This document shows, piece by piece, positions 1 to 8,577 of a stretch of 64,000 nt of DNA. Location: NCBI RefSeq assembly GCF_018130385.1, contig NZ_JAFCLU010000016.1, positions 62,001 to 126,000 of the forward strand, in the 5' to 3' direction. Origin of the DNA: Bradyrhizobium sp. AUGA SZCCT0283. GTDB lineage: Bacteria; Pseudomonadota; Alphaproteobacteria; Rhizobiales; Xanthobacteraceae. The notes below the pieces were generated by a model, which was not told the origin of the DNA, did not search any database, and worked only from the letters and a program-made list of their open reading frames with translations. Positions within the stretch are counted from its first letter, which is position 1, and the number at the start of each line of letters is the position of its first letter. The translations under genes and the position numbers were made by a program.

Positions 1-2
1 AC

Positions 3-56
3 GCCCGCGGCCTCGTCAATGTCGAGATGTTTACGAAGCGGCTTGCGGGGAGGTAG
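3..56 (+). CDS. Possible 3' tail of a truncated upstream gene
   Basis: An open frame enters from the window edge and stops with TAG at 54-56, giving a 17-residue tail that ends in Arg-Leu-Ala-Gly-Arg. It has no stop before the edge and is followed directly by an intergenic palindrome, as other gene ends in this window are. The fragment is too short to assign a family, and it could be chance open sequence. Confidence 0.25.
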   Translation, partial: ARGLVNVEMFTKRLAGR

Positions 57-70
57 CTGCTTGCTCGGAG

Positions 71-157
71 CCGGGTGGCAAAAGCGCGCTTGCGCCATGC
101 CCACCATTCTTGTGTATGTCGAAGATGGTGGGCACACTTCGCTTTGCCCACCGGACG
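71..157. repeat. Palindromic intergenic repeat, family A (GTGGGCA type)
   Basis: Inverted repeat with arms around gggtggcaaaagcgcg and tttgcccacc, and an inner pair cccaccatt/gatggtgggc. The same element recurs at 17048-17137 and 26991-27075. It lies in the gap downstream of proC and would fold into a long stem-loop. Confidence 0.75.
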
Positions 158-172
158 ATTCATCCACGATCC

Positions 173-997
173 CTACTTCGCCAGATCCCTTGAACGCTGC
201 GTCGCCGCGGCCACGGCGCGTGTCAGCAGCGGCTGCATGCCGTTCGGCCCCATCAGTACATCCAGTGCGGCGGCCGTGGTGCCGCCTGGCGAAGTGACGT
301 TCTGGCGCAGGGTAGCGGGCGCCAGTTCCGAGCGATGCAGCAGTTCGCCGGAGCCGGCGACGGTTTCGCGGGCGAGCCGGGCGGCAAGCTCTGCCGGCAG
401 GCCGGCGGCGACACCGGCGCGCGCGAGTTCTTCGGCGAGCAGGAAGACATAGGCCGGACCGGAGCCGGAGACCGCGGTCACGGCGTCCATCAGGCTTTCC
501 TTGTCGACCCATTCCACCGCGCCTGTGGCGCGCAACAGCGCATCCGCAATCGCGCGCTGCGCGGCGCTGACACTCTTGGCTGCGACCGCGACCGTGATGC
601 CGCGGCCGATCGCGGCCGGCGTATTGGGCATGGCGCGAACCACGCTGCCGCCGCAGACCGCTTCGAGCGAGGCGATGGTCGTGCCGGCCATGATCGAGAC
701 CACCAGCGTCGACGGGCCGGTGAACGGCTTGAACGTGGCGCCGGCCTCGCGGAACGATTGCGGCTTCACTGCGACCACCAGCGTGTCGACCTCGCCGGTA
801 TCCTTTGCCGTTGGATTGAGCCGGACGCCTTGCGCCGCCAGCGCGCCGATATCGGGCGAGGGATGCGGCTCGATCACCACGACGCGCCTGGCGTCGAGGC
901 CGCCGGCCAGCCATCCCGTCAGCATTGCGCCGCCCATTTTGCCGGCGCCGGCGAGTGCGATGGTGCCGTGGAGGTTTTGAAGTGCGTTTGTGCTCAA
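173..997 (-). CDS. proC: Pyrroline-5-carboxylate reductase
   Basis: Cytosolic NAD(P)H-dependent enzyme reducing 1-pyrroline-5-carboxylate to proline, the last step of proline synthesis. The N-terminus has the Rossmann motif GAGKMGG (about residues 17-23). The C-terminal dimerisation domain has VSGSGPAYVFLLAEE and the family signature NVTSPGGTTAAALDVL. A GTG at 1048 is in frame, but the residues it would add are a translation of the intergenic repeat at 1016-1147. I therefore prefer the TTG at 997, giving 274 aa, the usual length. It follows the YbjN gene on the same strand, probably co-transcribed through the repeat. Function is certain; the start is moderately so. Confidence 0.93.
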   Translation of the reverse strand: MSTNALQNLHGTIALAGAGKMGGAMLTGWLAGGLDARRVVVIEPHPSPDIGALAAQGVRLNPTAKDTGEVDTLVVAVKPQSFREAGATFKPFTGPSTLVVSIMAGTTIASLEAVCGGSVVRAMPNTPAAIGRGITVAVAAKSVSAAQRAIADALLRATGAVEWVDKESLMDAVTAVSGSGPAYVFLLAEELARAGVAAGLPAELAARLARETVAGSGELLHRSELAPATLRQNVTSPGGTTAAALDVLMGPNGMQPLLTRAVAAATQRSRDLAK

Positions 998-1015
998 GAC
1001 GTCACCATATGCTCC

Positions 1016-1147
1016 GTCGTCCTTGCGAAAGCAGGGACCCATAACCACAGGAGTTTTTAGTGAAGCGAGAGAGGGGCTACAAGCAGTTTGCTGGAGCCCC
1101 AGAGGTCACGGCGCTTGGGTCCCTTGCTTTGGCAGGGACGACATCGT
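1016..1147. repeat. Palindromic intergenic repeat, family B (GTCGTCC..GGGACCCATA type)
   Basis: Left arm 1016-1043 (gtcgtccttgcgaaagcagg and onward) and inverted right arm 1116-1147 (tgggtccctt...cagggacgacat). Matching copies lie at 33871-33990 and 54838-55010. It sits between the YbjN gene and proC. Confidence 0.8.
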
Positions 1148-1167
1148 GTCTGCGGAAGCGGCGGGGC

Positions 1168-1668
1168 CTACGCCTCGCCCTCGGTATCGAACATCGCCGC
1201 GCTCATCGCCTCCGACGCAGTCTTCCCGGCCCAGACCACGAACTGGAACGCGGGGTAATAGCGCTCGCAGGCGTGGATGGCGCCGGCCAGCATGGCCTCG
1301 CATTGCGCGGTCGAGGCGCTCAGCCCACCCGGCAGCACCAGCGCCTGCCGGTACATGATCATGCCGGTATGGGTCCAGATGTCGAAATGGCCGACCCATA
1401 ATTGCTCGTTGATCGCCGCGATCAGCCGCTGCACTTCGGCGCGGCGCGCTGGCGGAATCTTCATGTCGAAGGCGGAGGCCAGGTGCAGCGCCTCGATCTC
1501 CGCCATCCAGGTGAAGGAGAGCTGATAGTCCGTCCAGTTGCCCTTGGAGACGATGGTGACTTCGTCTTCGCCGGAGCGCTCGAACGCCCAGTTGTTGTCG
1601 GCGGCAATGTCCTCGACCACCGCCAACGGGTTGTTCCGGGAATCGATAATGCCTTCGAGGAGGGACAT
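1168..1668 (-). CDS. YbjN domain-containing protein
   Basis: 166-residue soluble protein starting MSLLEGIIDS. It matches the YbjN/type III chaperone-like fold by its NPL..VEDIAADN opening, a WTDYQLSFTW strand region and the FDIWTHTGMIMYRQAL segment. YbjN proteins have no established enzymatic role; some are linked to stress and motility regulation. A longer frame starts at 1710, but the ATG at 1668 fits the family length and is preceded by a purine-rich stretch. It probably heads the unit leading into proC. Confidence 0.8.
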   Translation of the reverse strand: MSLLEGIIDSRNNPLAVVEDIAADNNWAFERSGEDEVTIVSKGNWTDYQLSFTWMAEIEALHLASAFDMKIPPARRAEVQRLIAAINEQLWVGHFDIWTHTGMIMYRQALVLPGGLSASTAQCEAMLAGAIHACERYYPAFQFVVWAGKTASEAMSAAMFDTEGEA

Positions 1669-1965
1669 GCCGTCTCGACCTTGTTTTTGAATTCTTCTGA
1701 TACGCACCACGGAGCCCGGCGCGCGTTGAACTTAGGCGGCGCCGCCGACTGCAATCCCCTGATCGCTGGTCGTCCCGGGGCCTGCTGACGCTCAAGTGAT
1801 GTGATTTGCGGAATCCGCGCAACTGACCCCTGAGTCCGTCCACAGGCCAAAGCGGCGTCGTCCACAGCAGATCGCGGCCACAGCAATTAATTTGAGAACA
1901 AACCGGAATCGGATTCGAGCGTCGCGGAGTCCGGAGAAATCGGGCAGGTCTGCCACAATGGTTAA
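1669..1965. other. Gap between YbjN gene and aroQ remnant
   Basis: About 300 nt with no convincing gene on either strand. It must hold the promoter of the leftward YbjN-proC unit. Stops interrupt the frame upstream of 1966, where the N-terminal half of a dehydroquinase would be expected. Confidence 0.5.
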
Positions 1966-2248
1966 TGGATTGTTAATTTCCCCTGGGATGACCTGGCAGA
2001 GACCCGGTTCCCGCCTCCCGCGCACGAGGACGTCGGCGCCATTATCAATCCGGCCAGCTTCACGTCGCCCGGCATCATAGGCACGATCAAGGCATTTGAA
2101 GGACCGGTGCGCGAAGTGCACGTCTCCCACGTCCACGGCCCGGACGAATGTCATCGCCATTCCGCAATTGACAGCCGCTCGGACCGGGGCGCATATTTTT
2201 CGTCGGGTGGATACGACCCGCTGCTTGCGCCCCTTCATGGGGTACGGT
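1966..2248 (+). pseudogene. Remnant of type II 3-dehydroquinate dehydratase (C-terminal half)
   Basis: An open stretch in frame with base 2041 has no usable start codon and an in-frame TAA at 1963-1965 just before it. It reads GAIINPASFTSPGIIGTIKA, then FEGPVREVHVSHVH, then a CHRHS segment, and ends at TGA 2246-2248. These correspond to the INPxAxTHTS, PxxEVHxSNxH and FRHHS signatures of AroQ. The N-terminal catalytic tyrosine region (NGPNLNLLG) is absent, and the family asparagine in SNxH is His here. I read it as a decayed, truncated gene copy; a functional copy would have to lie elsewhere. Confidence 0.62.
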
Positions 2249-2346
2249 GAACGTATCGAGCCGCTTCAGGCACCCTTTGCCCAAGCGAACGAGTCAGTAA
2301 CGCAAGCGCCTGACATTTCTCGTTCGCCAATGCAGAGGACGATCCC

Positions 2347-3177
2347 ATGCGCGATTTCCGCGATGCAAAAGCTATAGCGCACACCCTGCGCGAGGCCCTC
2401 AAGGCCAAGTCTGTTTCCCTGACCCACAGTGAGAGTCTGGAACTGGTTGCCAAGGCGTTGGGTTTTCCCGACTGGAATTTTCTGGCCGCGAAGATTCAGC
2501 ACAGCGAGCCGATATCCGCGCCGTCGGAGGCGCCGCCGCCCGCCACCAGTTTAGCAGCCAAGCCGTCCGGAGCCGTCGTTCCGATCGTGCCGATGCGGGA
2601 TCTCGTTCTGTTTCCGCAAATGATCGCGCCGATCTTTGTCGGCCGCGACAAGACCAAGCGCGCCATCGAACGCGCTCTGGCGACGGATCGCCGGGTTCTC
2701 GTGCTGACGCAGCGGCGCTCGGCCGACGACGATCCTGCGCTGGATGCGCTTTATTCGGTCGGCGTGACCGCAGGCGTGATCAATTGCCTCACGCTGGCGG
2801 ATGGGACCCTCAAGATTGTCGTCTCCGGACTCGAACGTGCCGCGGTCGTCAGGCCGATTGAGGAGGAATTCCTGGCGGCGGAGATTGCGCCGCGCGAAGA
2901 GAGCGGCAGCCAGACAGCGGAGGCCGTGGCCCTGTCGGGCGCCGTGGCCGACGCGTACCGGATCTATGCCAACCTCGATTACACGGCCCTGCCAAAGCCT
3001 CTTCAGGTTCGCCTGCGCCTGCCTAACATCGACGATCCGGGGATACTGGCCGATTCAGTTGCGCCGTTGCTGTCGGTCGGAATCGACCAGCGGCAACAGC
3101 TTCTGGAAATCGCCGACGTGGTTATGCGGCTGCAGAAAATTCTCGAGCTGCTGAAAGCAGACCAACAGGCGGCTTGA
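2347..3177 (+). CDS. Lon N-terminal (substrate-binding) domain protein with a glyoxalase-like N-terminal segment
   Basis: 276 residues. Residues 1-50 (MRDFRDAKAIAHTLREAL... and LGFPDWNFLAAKI) match the short helical segment seen at the N-terminus of Glyoxalase_8-type proteins. After a Pro/Ala linker (about 52-75), residues 78-275 look like the LON substrate-binding domain: VVPIVPMRDLVLFPQMIAPI, VGRDKTKRAIERAL, YSVGVTAGVINCL, then the helical half. There is no AAA+ or protease domain, so it cannot be a protease itself. Such stand-alone Lon-N proteins might bind unfolded or specific substrates; this is inference. ATG at 2347. The downstream gene is convergent. Confidence 0.75.
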   Translation: MRDFRDAKAIAHTLREALKAKSVSLTHSESLELVAKALGFPDWNFLAAKIQHSEPISAPSEAPPPATSLAAKPSGAVVPIVPMRDLVLFPQMIAPIFVGRDKTKRAIERALATDRRVLVLTQRRSADDDPALDALYSVGVTAGVINCLTLADGTLKIVVSGLERAAVVRPIEEEFLAAEIAPREESGSQTAEAVALSGAVADAYRIYANLDYTALPKPLQVRLRLPNIDDPGILADSVAPLLSVGIDQRQQLLEIADVVMRLQKILELLKADQQAA

Positions 3178-3201
3178 AGAACCGGCGGGAACGCTGCGGT
3201 C

Positions 3202-4824
3202 TTACTTCTCGCGCGCAACCAGCGGACACGCCTCGATGGCCGTCGCTAGCCACGCGCCTTCGATTTCGACGCAGGAGCGGGAAGCATCGACGCGCAAGCC
3301 ATACCGCTCCAGCAATGGTTCGCGGATCGGCTTGCCGCGCGTGTGCAATCCCCATGCGCCGCCCGGCAGCGGATCTTTCAACGCGGTGCGGATGCGGCGG
3401 TCGAACTTGCCGTCGGGCATGATGGGCAGGGCAATGTCGGCGATCTGATAGAACCGCGACTGCGGCGGCAGCAGCGGGGCGACATAGGCCAGCGGCTTGT
3501 CGAGAAGAAGATAGACCGCGGGCTGCTCGAGGGATTTTGAAATCGTTGGGTTGTACGGGTTGGACCACGGACGGCGGAACCAGTCTCCCGGTTGCGACCA
3601 CAACGCGATGGCCAGGGCAACCGTAAGCATCACCGCATTCATGCGCACCGAAGATACGCGGAGTGAGGCCGATCCAGGCGCTCCGGCCATGCCGCGTGCA
3701 ATCAGCAGGACGATCAGGGGCGCACACAACAGCTCCAGTACGATCGCGTAGCGCTGGATCGAAAACACGGCGAGCCAGCTCGCATAGGAGACGACGAAGA
3801 ACAGAAGGAACTGGGTGTCGCGGCGCGTGAAGATATCGGTGCGCGTGACGAGGCCTCGGCCGATGCCGAGCACGATCAGCACGGTTGCGACCGCAAACCG
3901 CGCGTCGCGAAACGGATATTCCGAGCTCCTGTTGTCGCCGACCAGCCAATAGAAAGGATACGCCAGGGCGTCCAGCATGCCCCGGGGCAGGAATTGCCAG
4001 TCCATGATGTTCATCGGGACCAATTCCCGGGACTGAAATACGGCGTTGAAGAGCGGGAAAATCGGATTGCCCATCTCGCGCCAGAGCATCAGCCCCCACG
4101 CGCCGCCCGTCGCCAGCGCGCCGACCGCGCCGCCAACTCCGAGGCAGAGCGTTGCTAGCAGTGGCCGGCTAGCGACGAGCACGGCGGCGGCGGCACCGAG
4201 CGCATAGACGGCATTGGTCAGCTTCAGCCCGACGGCCGCGCCGATCAGCAGGCCCGCGAGAACGTAGCGTCCGTGGTGCGATCCATCCGCCGACAGGATC
4301 AGGACACAGCCGGCCAGAATCGGAAGTGCGGTGAGAATGTCGGAGAAGCTCGTGCCCACCTCCGAAAGCGTCATCGGCCCGACCGCGGCAATCAGGATCG
4401 ATGCGCCGATCGCGCTCGCCGTCGCCGCTTCCCGCAGTAGGACGCGGATCAGAAAATAGATCAGCAGCAAATTGAGGCCGTGCACCGCGCCGATGATCAT
4501 CAGGCCGTAGGGCAGCGGCAGCAGATGGCGCAGATAATAAACCGGGAAATACACGGTCGGATTGAAATAGGTCTGGAAGCCGGGCGGCAGCGCATCAATG
4601 CCATAGCGGCCGTTGATGACCGCCCAGACATTGTACTCGTGGTAGTTCTGCCAGTCCCAGTTGACGTCCTCGCCGGCAAACCAGGTGTAGATGGCGCCGG
4701 CCAGGAGCGAGCCGAGCGCGATAGCTGTCGGCACCAAAACGTTGGTTTGAAGAACAGGCGTTTGCCAGGCCCGGTCCGCGGGCCTGGCTGCATCCGTGCC
4801 GGCAACGTCGGCGGCGTCTGTCAC
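3202..4824 (-). CDS. Multi-pass membrane protein, GT-C-type glycosyltransferase-like
   Basis: 540 residues with roughly ten hydrophobic segments, for example TAIALGSLLAGAIYTWFAG, YGLMIIGAVHGLNLLLIYFL and FAVATVLIVLGIGRGL. A large first extracytoplasmic loop carries the acidic/aromatic patch EDVNWDWQNYHEYN, resembling polyprenyl-phosphate-dependent GT-C enzymes (GT39/GT87-like), in which such loop acids bind metal and donor. The C-terminal 100 residues are soluble. The start is GTG at 4824 with AGGAAA about 5 nt upstream. Acceptor and donor are unknown, and no polysaccharide cluster surrounds it. Confidence 0.6.
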   Translation of the reverse strand: MTDAADVAGTDAARPADRAWQTPVLQTNVLVPTAIALGSLLAGAIYTWFAGEDVNWDWQNYHEYNVWAVINGRYGIDALPPGFQTYFNPTVYFPVYYLRHLLPLPYGLMIIGAVHGLNLLLIYFLIRVLLREAATASAIGASILIAAVGPMTLSEVGTSFSDILTALPILAGCVLILSADGSHHGRYVLAGLLIGAAVGLKLTNAVYALGAAAAVLVASRPLLATLCLGVGGAVGALATGGAWGLMLWREMGNPIFPLFNAVFQSRELVPMNIMDWQFLPRGMLDALAYPFYWLVGDNRSSEYPFRDARFAVATVLIVLGIGRGLVTRTDIFTRRDTQFLLFFVVSYASWLAVFSIQRYAIVLELLCAPLIVLLIARGMAGAPGSASLRVSSVRMNAVMLTVALAIALWSQPGDWFRRPWSNPYNPTISKSLEQPAVYLLLDKPLAYVAPLLPPQSRFYQIADIALPIMPDGKFDRRIRTALKDPLPGGAWGLHTRGKPIREPLLERYGLRVDASRSCVEIEGAWLATAIEACPLVAREK

Positions 4825-5190
4825 GCTTGTTTCCTGTGCGTCGCCCGGGCGATCTGGAGTTGGGCGCGATAGACACCTCTAGGACGCCGGCTTTAAGGAT
4901 TCGTGAATGTTTCGCCGTGCATCGATACGCCCCAGACCGTTCGCAAATCGCGCGTTAACGCCCATTCGCTGGCGCCGCACAGCTTCCTCGCAGGATGCGC
5001 CCCATGACCTCGGAGTTCTCAGCCGCTTCCCTCCACGCGCCGCGCAATACGTGGCCTTCGCGCAAGGCGCAGCCATAGCGTTTTCCAGCGAAGTGGATGC
5101 CAGTTCGCATAAAGAAAATGCGTCACCACAAAACCTGGAGCCGGGCTCCGATGCAATCAGAACCGAAAGGCTCCAGGGGAGGCGGCCGCC
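4825..5190. other. Intergenic region without a recognised gene
   Basis: 365 nt between two leftward genes. Frames crossing it run into neighbouring genes and show no family features. It should contain the promoter of the membrane protein gene starting at 4824 and the 3' end of the Bug receptor transcript. I see no repeat family or clear terminator. Confidence 0.4.
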
Positions 5191-6171
5191 TCACTCCGGC
5201 TTGAGGCCGCCGGTGCGAACCACCTTGCCCCATTTCTCGGTTTCGTCTGCGATCAGCTTGCCGAAATCGGCCGGTGAGCCCGGCATTGTCTCGCCGCCGA
5301 TGGCGGCAAGCTTTGTCGTCATGCCGGGATCGGCGATCGCCGCATTGATTTCCTTGTTGAGCTTCTCGACGATCTCGGCCGGCGTGTTTTTCGGCGCGGC
5401 GAAGCCGTACCACTGGCTGGCTTCATATCGCGGCACGGAATCCGCCACCGTCGGAACCTCCGGCAGATCCGGCATGCGCGCGGCCGTGGTCACCGCGAGC
5501 GCACGCAGCTTGCCGGTCTTGACGTAGTCGGCGGTGCCGGGCGCAGCCGCAAACAGGATCTGCACCTGGCCGCCGAGCAAATCCGATAGCGCCGGCCCCT
5601 GGCCGCGATAGGGGACGTGGACCATGTCGACGCCGGTCATCATCTTGAACAGCTCGCCTGCCATGTGCGGCGCGCTGCCGCTGCCAGCCGAGGCCATGTT
5701 GACCTTTCCGAGATTGGCTTTGGCGTAGGTGATGAATTCGGCAAGCGTCTGCGCAGGGACGGCTGGATGGACGAGCACCACCATCGGCACGCGGATGACG
5801 CCCGCGACGGGCGCGATGTCGCGGACAAAATTGAAGCTGAGTTTTTCGTAGAGCGAGGCGTTGACCGCGTTCGGCACCGTTGCCAGCAGCAGCGTGTATC
5901 CGTCGGGAGCGGCGTTCACGACCGCCTCGGTGCCGATATTGCCGCCGGCGCCGGTGCGGTTCTCGACCACGAAGGGCTGCCCGAGATGGTCGGCCAGCCA
6001 TTGGCCGATCAGGCGCGCGGTGATGTCGACGCCGCCACCGGCGGCGAAGCCGGCGACGATTTTCGTCGGCCGCGTCGGATAATCCAGCGCAGACGCCGGT
6101 CGCGGCAAGGCAGGTGCAGCGATGAGTGCGCCGGCGAGTTTGAGGAAATCTCGGCGAAGAAGAAGTTTCAT
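5191..6171 (-). CDS. Tripartite tricarboxylate transporter (Bug-family) substrate-binding protein
   Basis: 326 residues. The N-terminal LLRRDFLKLAGALIAAPALP is a Tat-like signal (RRDFLK), with cleavage likely near ASALDYP. The mature protein has the Bug hallmarks YPTRPTKIVAGFAAGGGVD, VVENRTGAGGNIGTEAV, HVPYRGQGPALSDLLGGQ and FAAPKNTPAEIVEKLN. It is a periplasmic receptor binding small carboxylates or related ligands. No TctA/TctB permease genes are adjacent, so it is an orphan, which is common in this family. ATG at 6171. It is divergent from the FMN riboswitch. Confidence 0.9.
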   Translation of the reverse strand: MKLLLRRDFLKLAGALIAAPALPRPASALDYPTRPTKIVAGFAAGGGVDITARLIGQWLADHLGQPFVVENRTGAGGNIGTEAVVNAAPDGYTLLLATVPNAVNASLYEKLSFNFVRDIAPVAGVIRVPMVVLVHPAVPAQTLAEFITYAKANLGKVNMASAGSGSAPHMAGELFKMMTGVDMVHVPYRGQGPALSDLLGGQVQILFAAAPGTADYVKTGKLRALAVTTAARMPDLPEVPTVADSVPRYEASQWYGFAAPKNTPAEIVEKLNKEINAAIADPGMTTKLAAIGGETMPGSPADFGKLIADETEKWGKVVRTGGLKPE

Positions 6172-6360
6172 GTTGAGCGCCCCCTGTTGGCAGCAAACCT
6201 ATCCCAATTGCCGCGGCCTGAGTAAGGCCGTCCGCGGATCACGCCGGCGCGCCCTGTTCCCGCGGCATGGGGACATGCCGATTCCCCATGCCAAAGGTGC
6301 TTGCTGACACCCCGGCGTTTGGTCATATTCTTGAACAGGTCGTCCATTCCGGGCGGCCGA

Positions 6361-6509
6361 TGTTCTCAGGGCGGGGTGAAAATCCCCACCGGCGGTAAGG
6401 GTGACGTAGCCCAAGCCCGCGAGCGCCTTCCTCTCCATGCGGGAAGAAGGGTCAGCAGATTCGGTGCGATTCCGAAGCCGACGGTTACAGTCCGGATGAA
6501 AGAGAACGG
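6361..6509 (+). ncRNA. FMN riboswitch (RFN element)
   Basis: A textbook RFN element: it opens with ctcagggcggggtgaaaatc and cccaccggcggtaa, passes through agcccgcgagcgc and gggtcagcagattcggtg, and closes with ccgacggttacagtccggat then gaaagagaacg. It lies about 80 nt upstream of ribH2 on the same strand. It should bind FMN in the leader RNA and repress ribH2 when FMN is plentiful, by termination or by masking the AGGAAAG ribosome site at 6581-6587. Which mechanism applies cannot be told here. Confidence 0.95.
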
Positions 6510-6589
6510 TTTGCGGCGGCCTCCGCGCGTTTGCGCGTGGGCTGGCGTCGTTCCGTATGCCCTGATTCTGGTCCTGAAAGAGGAAAGCC

Positions 6590-7174
6590 ATGAATCAGAT
6601 GTTGCAAGAGCCTGAAGTCCAATCCCACCCCCAAACGGTCGAAGCGAGTCACGTCCCTGACGTGCCCGAGCGTCCGCCGGCGCCGGTGTACCCGCGCTTC
6701 GTCAAGCCGCAGCGGGTCGCGTTCGTGCAGTCGTCGTGGCACCGTGACGTGGTCGAGGAATGCCGTATCGCCTTCCTCGAGGAGATCGAGGCGCGTCACA
6801 TCACGCGCGCGCAGGTCGATCTGTTCGAGGTGCCGGGTTCGTTCGAGATACCCCTGCATGCGCAGCTGCTCGCCAAGACGCGGCGTTACACCGCGATCGT
6901 GGCCGCGGGCCTCGTCGTCGACGGCGGCATCTATCGCCACGAATTCGTCGCCGATACCGTGATCAAGGCGCTGATGGACGTGCAGCTCAAGACCGAGGTG
7001 CCGGTATTCTCCGCGGTGCTGACGCCGCAGCAATTCCACGACAGCGCCGTGCATCATGACTTCTTCCGCAAGCATTTCGTCATCAAGGGCATCGAGGTCG
7101 CGGAAGCCTGTGCCAACACGCTGCACAGTTTGGAACGGCTGCGCGGACAAGTGGCGGCGGGGATAGTTGGGTAA
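6590..7174 (+). CDS. ribH: 6,7-dimethyl-8-ribityllumazine synthase, RibH2 type
   Basis: Condenses 5-amino-6-ribitylamino-uracil with 3,4-dihydroxy-2-butanone 4-phosphate to lumazine, the penultimate step to riboflavin. 194 residues. After a 40-residue polar, probably disordered N-terminal extension, the core shows FVQSSWHRDVVEECR, FEVPGSFEIPLHAQLLA, VVDGGIYRHEFVADTVI and a conserved His pair in the active-site loop (SAVHHDF). The SSWH and GGIYRHEF features resemble the decameric RibH2 of Brucella and Mesorhizobium rather than icosahedral RibH1. ATG at 6590 with AGGAAAG just upstream. It stands alone under the FMN riboswitch. Confidence 0.95.
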   Translation: MNQMLQEPEVQSHPQTVEASHVPDVPERPPAPVYPRFVKPQRVAFVQSSWHRDVVEECRIAFLEEIEARHITRAQVDLFEVPGSFEIPLHAQLLAKTRRYTAIVAAGLVVDGGIYRHEFVADTVIKALMDVQLKTEVPVFSAVLTPQQFHDSAVHHDFFRKHFVIKGIEVAEACANTLHSLERLRGQVAAGIVG

Positions 7175-7215
7175 GATCATCACGATTTCGGATGAAAACG
7201 CTTCAAACACGGAGT

Positions 7216-7302
7216 CGCGGTCCGGCCTGGCTGGACCGCGGGCCGAAGTCACGATCGGCTGATTGTCAATTCCCCCGCCGCGTCTATAAACTCGGCGGCG
7301 GG
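7216..7302. other. Two stem-loops between ribH2 and coxC
   Basis: The first hairpin is cgcggtcc/ggaccgcg at 7216-7240. The second is ccgccg/cggcgg within 7274-7302. Neither has a T-run, so a rho-independent terminator is not supported. They may still shield the ribH2 3' end, and the coxC promoter must overlap this gap. Confidence 0.4.
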
Positions 7303-7340
7303 AGGAGGCACGCCCGTGGAGACGGGCGGCCGAGACGATC

Positions 7341-8558
7341 ATGCTCGAAGGACACGATCCCTATCTCGTCGCGCTCTCGGTGGTGATCGCGATTCTGGGA
7401 GGATACACCGGCTTCGGCCTCACCGCGCGCATCCGCGGGACGCCGGATGCCAGTCATCGCCTGTTGCTGGCGGGGGCTGCGTTCTTTCTCGCCATCGGCA
7501 TCTGGACCATGCATTTCGTCGGCATGCTGGCGGCGCCGCTGCCGGCAGGCACGGTCTATCTGGTGCTGCCCACCATCGTGTCGTTCCTGATCTGCGCGCT
7601 GGTCGTCGGCATTTCCCTGTTCTTCGTCAGCGTCGGCGAGCCGCCGGTTTTCCGCGTGCTGTCTTCGGCGGTACTGCTCGGGGTCGGTATCGCCAGCATG
7701 CACTATGTCGGCATGCATGGATTGTCGGGCAATTTCGCCATGACGCATGACGGCGCCATGGTCGTACTGTCGGTCTTGATCGCGATCGCCACGGCCTATG
7801 GCGGCCTGCGTGCATTCCTGGCGCGGCAGGGCGGCGTGCAACTCGCACTGAGCGCGGTCGCCTACGGCTTCGCGGTGTCAGGTATGCACTACACCGCGAT
7901 GGCCGGCATGCATCTGGTTCCACCGTCGCAAGGATCGCATCCCCACGTCGAAGGGTTGGCTGCGTCATCGCAAATGCTGTCGCTGGTCGTGGCGCTGCTC
8001 TGCTTCGTGATTGCCGCAGGCTTCCTGCTGTCGCTGGTGCCGGATCCGCGAAAAAAGGTTGCCGAGACGACAGACACGGTGGCGGCCATTCCTCAGGCTA
8101 CCGTTCGCGTCGCAGATATCCCGCCGGCGGACTCCAGCGCTGCCACGACCAGCCCGCGGCTCCGGCCGACGCCGCTCGGCGGCATTGGCCAGCCGCCCCG
8201 CTCAGCGCCCGCGCCACGGATGCCGGTCGAAGGCGCCGACGGCACCCATTTCATCGACAGCGCCGACGTGAGGAGCGTCAGGGCCGACGCGCACTATACA
8301 AAGGTGCATGACGGGACCCGGGAACGGATGTGCCCGTGGTCGATTTCGGAGGCCGAAGCCCAGCTCGACCCCGGACTGTTCGTCCGGGTGCACCGCAGCC
8401 ACATCGTGGCGATGGCGCACGTTACGCTGGTTCGCAAGGAAGGCGACGGCGCGATCGTCGAACTCGACGGTCCGTCGCCGCACCGGGTACCCGTGAGCCG
8501 CGCCAAGATCGCCGAGGTCAAAGCCCGGCTCGGCTTGGTCAGGCGGCATGCCTCCTGA
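7341..8558 (+). CDS. coxC: MHYT-LytTR membrane regulator of CO dehydrogenase (CoxC-like)
   Basis: 405 residues. The N-terminal two thirds is a seven-helix MHYT domain with three signature motifs, MHFVGM (from Met57), MHYVGM (Met120) and MHYTAM (Met182), proposed in this family to coordinate a metal that could sense a diatomic gas. A Pro/Ala-rich linker (about 235-295) leads to a C-terminal LytTR DNA-binding domain (about 298-400: YTKVHDGTRERMCPWSISEA, FVRVHRSHIVAM). The architecture and position directly before coxM match CoxC of Oligotropha carboxidovorans. It probably activates coxM transcription; a candidate site lies at 8578-8610. CoxH is a paralogue and no second copy is present here, so coxC is by position. 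Confidence 0.88.
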   Translation: MLEGHDPYLVALSVVIAILGGYTGFGLTARIRGTPDASHRLLLAGAAFFLAIGIWTMHFVGMLAAPLPAGTVYLVLPTIVSFLICALVVGISLFFVSVGEPPVFRVLSSAVLLGVGIASMHYVGMHGLSGNFAMTHDGAMVVLSVLIAIATAYGGLRAFLARQGGVQLALSAVAYGFAVSGMHYTAMAGMHLVPPSQGSHPHVEGLAASSQMLSLVVALLCFVIAAGFLLSLVPDPRKKVAETTDTVAAIPQATVRVADIPPADSSAATTSPRLRPTPLGGIGQPPRSAPAPRMPVEGADGTHFIDSADVRSVRADAHYTKVHDGTRERMCPWSISEAEAQLDPGLFVRVHRSHIVAMAHVTLVRKEGDGAIVELDGPSPHRVPVSRAKIAEVKARLGLVRRHAS

Positions 8559-8577
8559 ATAGGTCGGCAAGACTGAC

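Noticed and set aside
998..1048. N-terminal extension of ProC from GTG at 1048
   Set aside because: The added residues are a translation of the family B repeat; the TTG at 997 gives the family's usual length.
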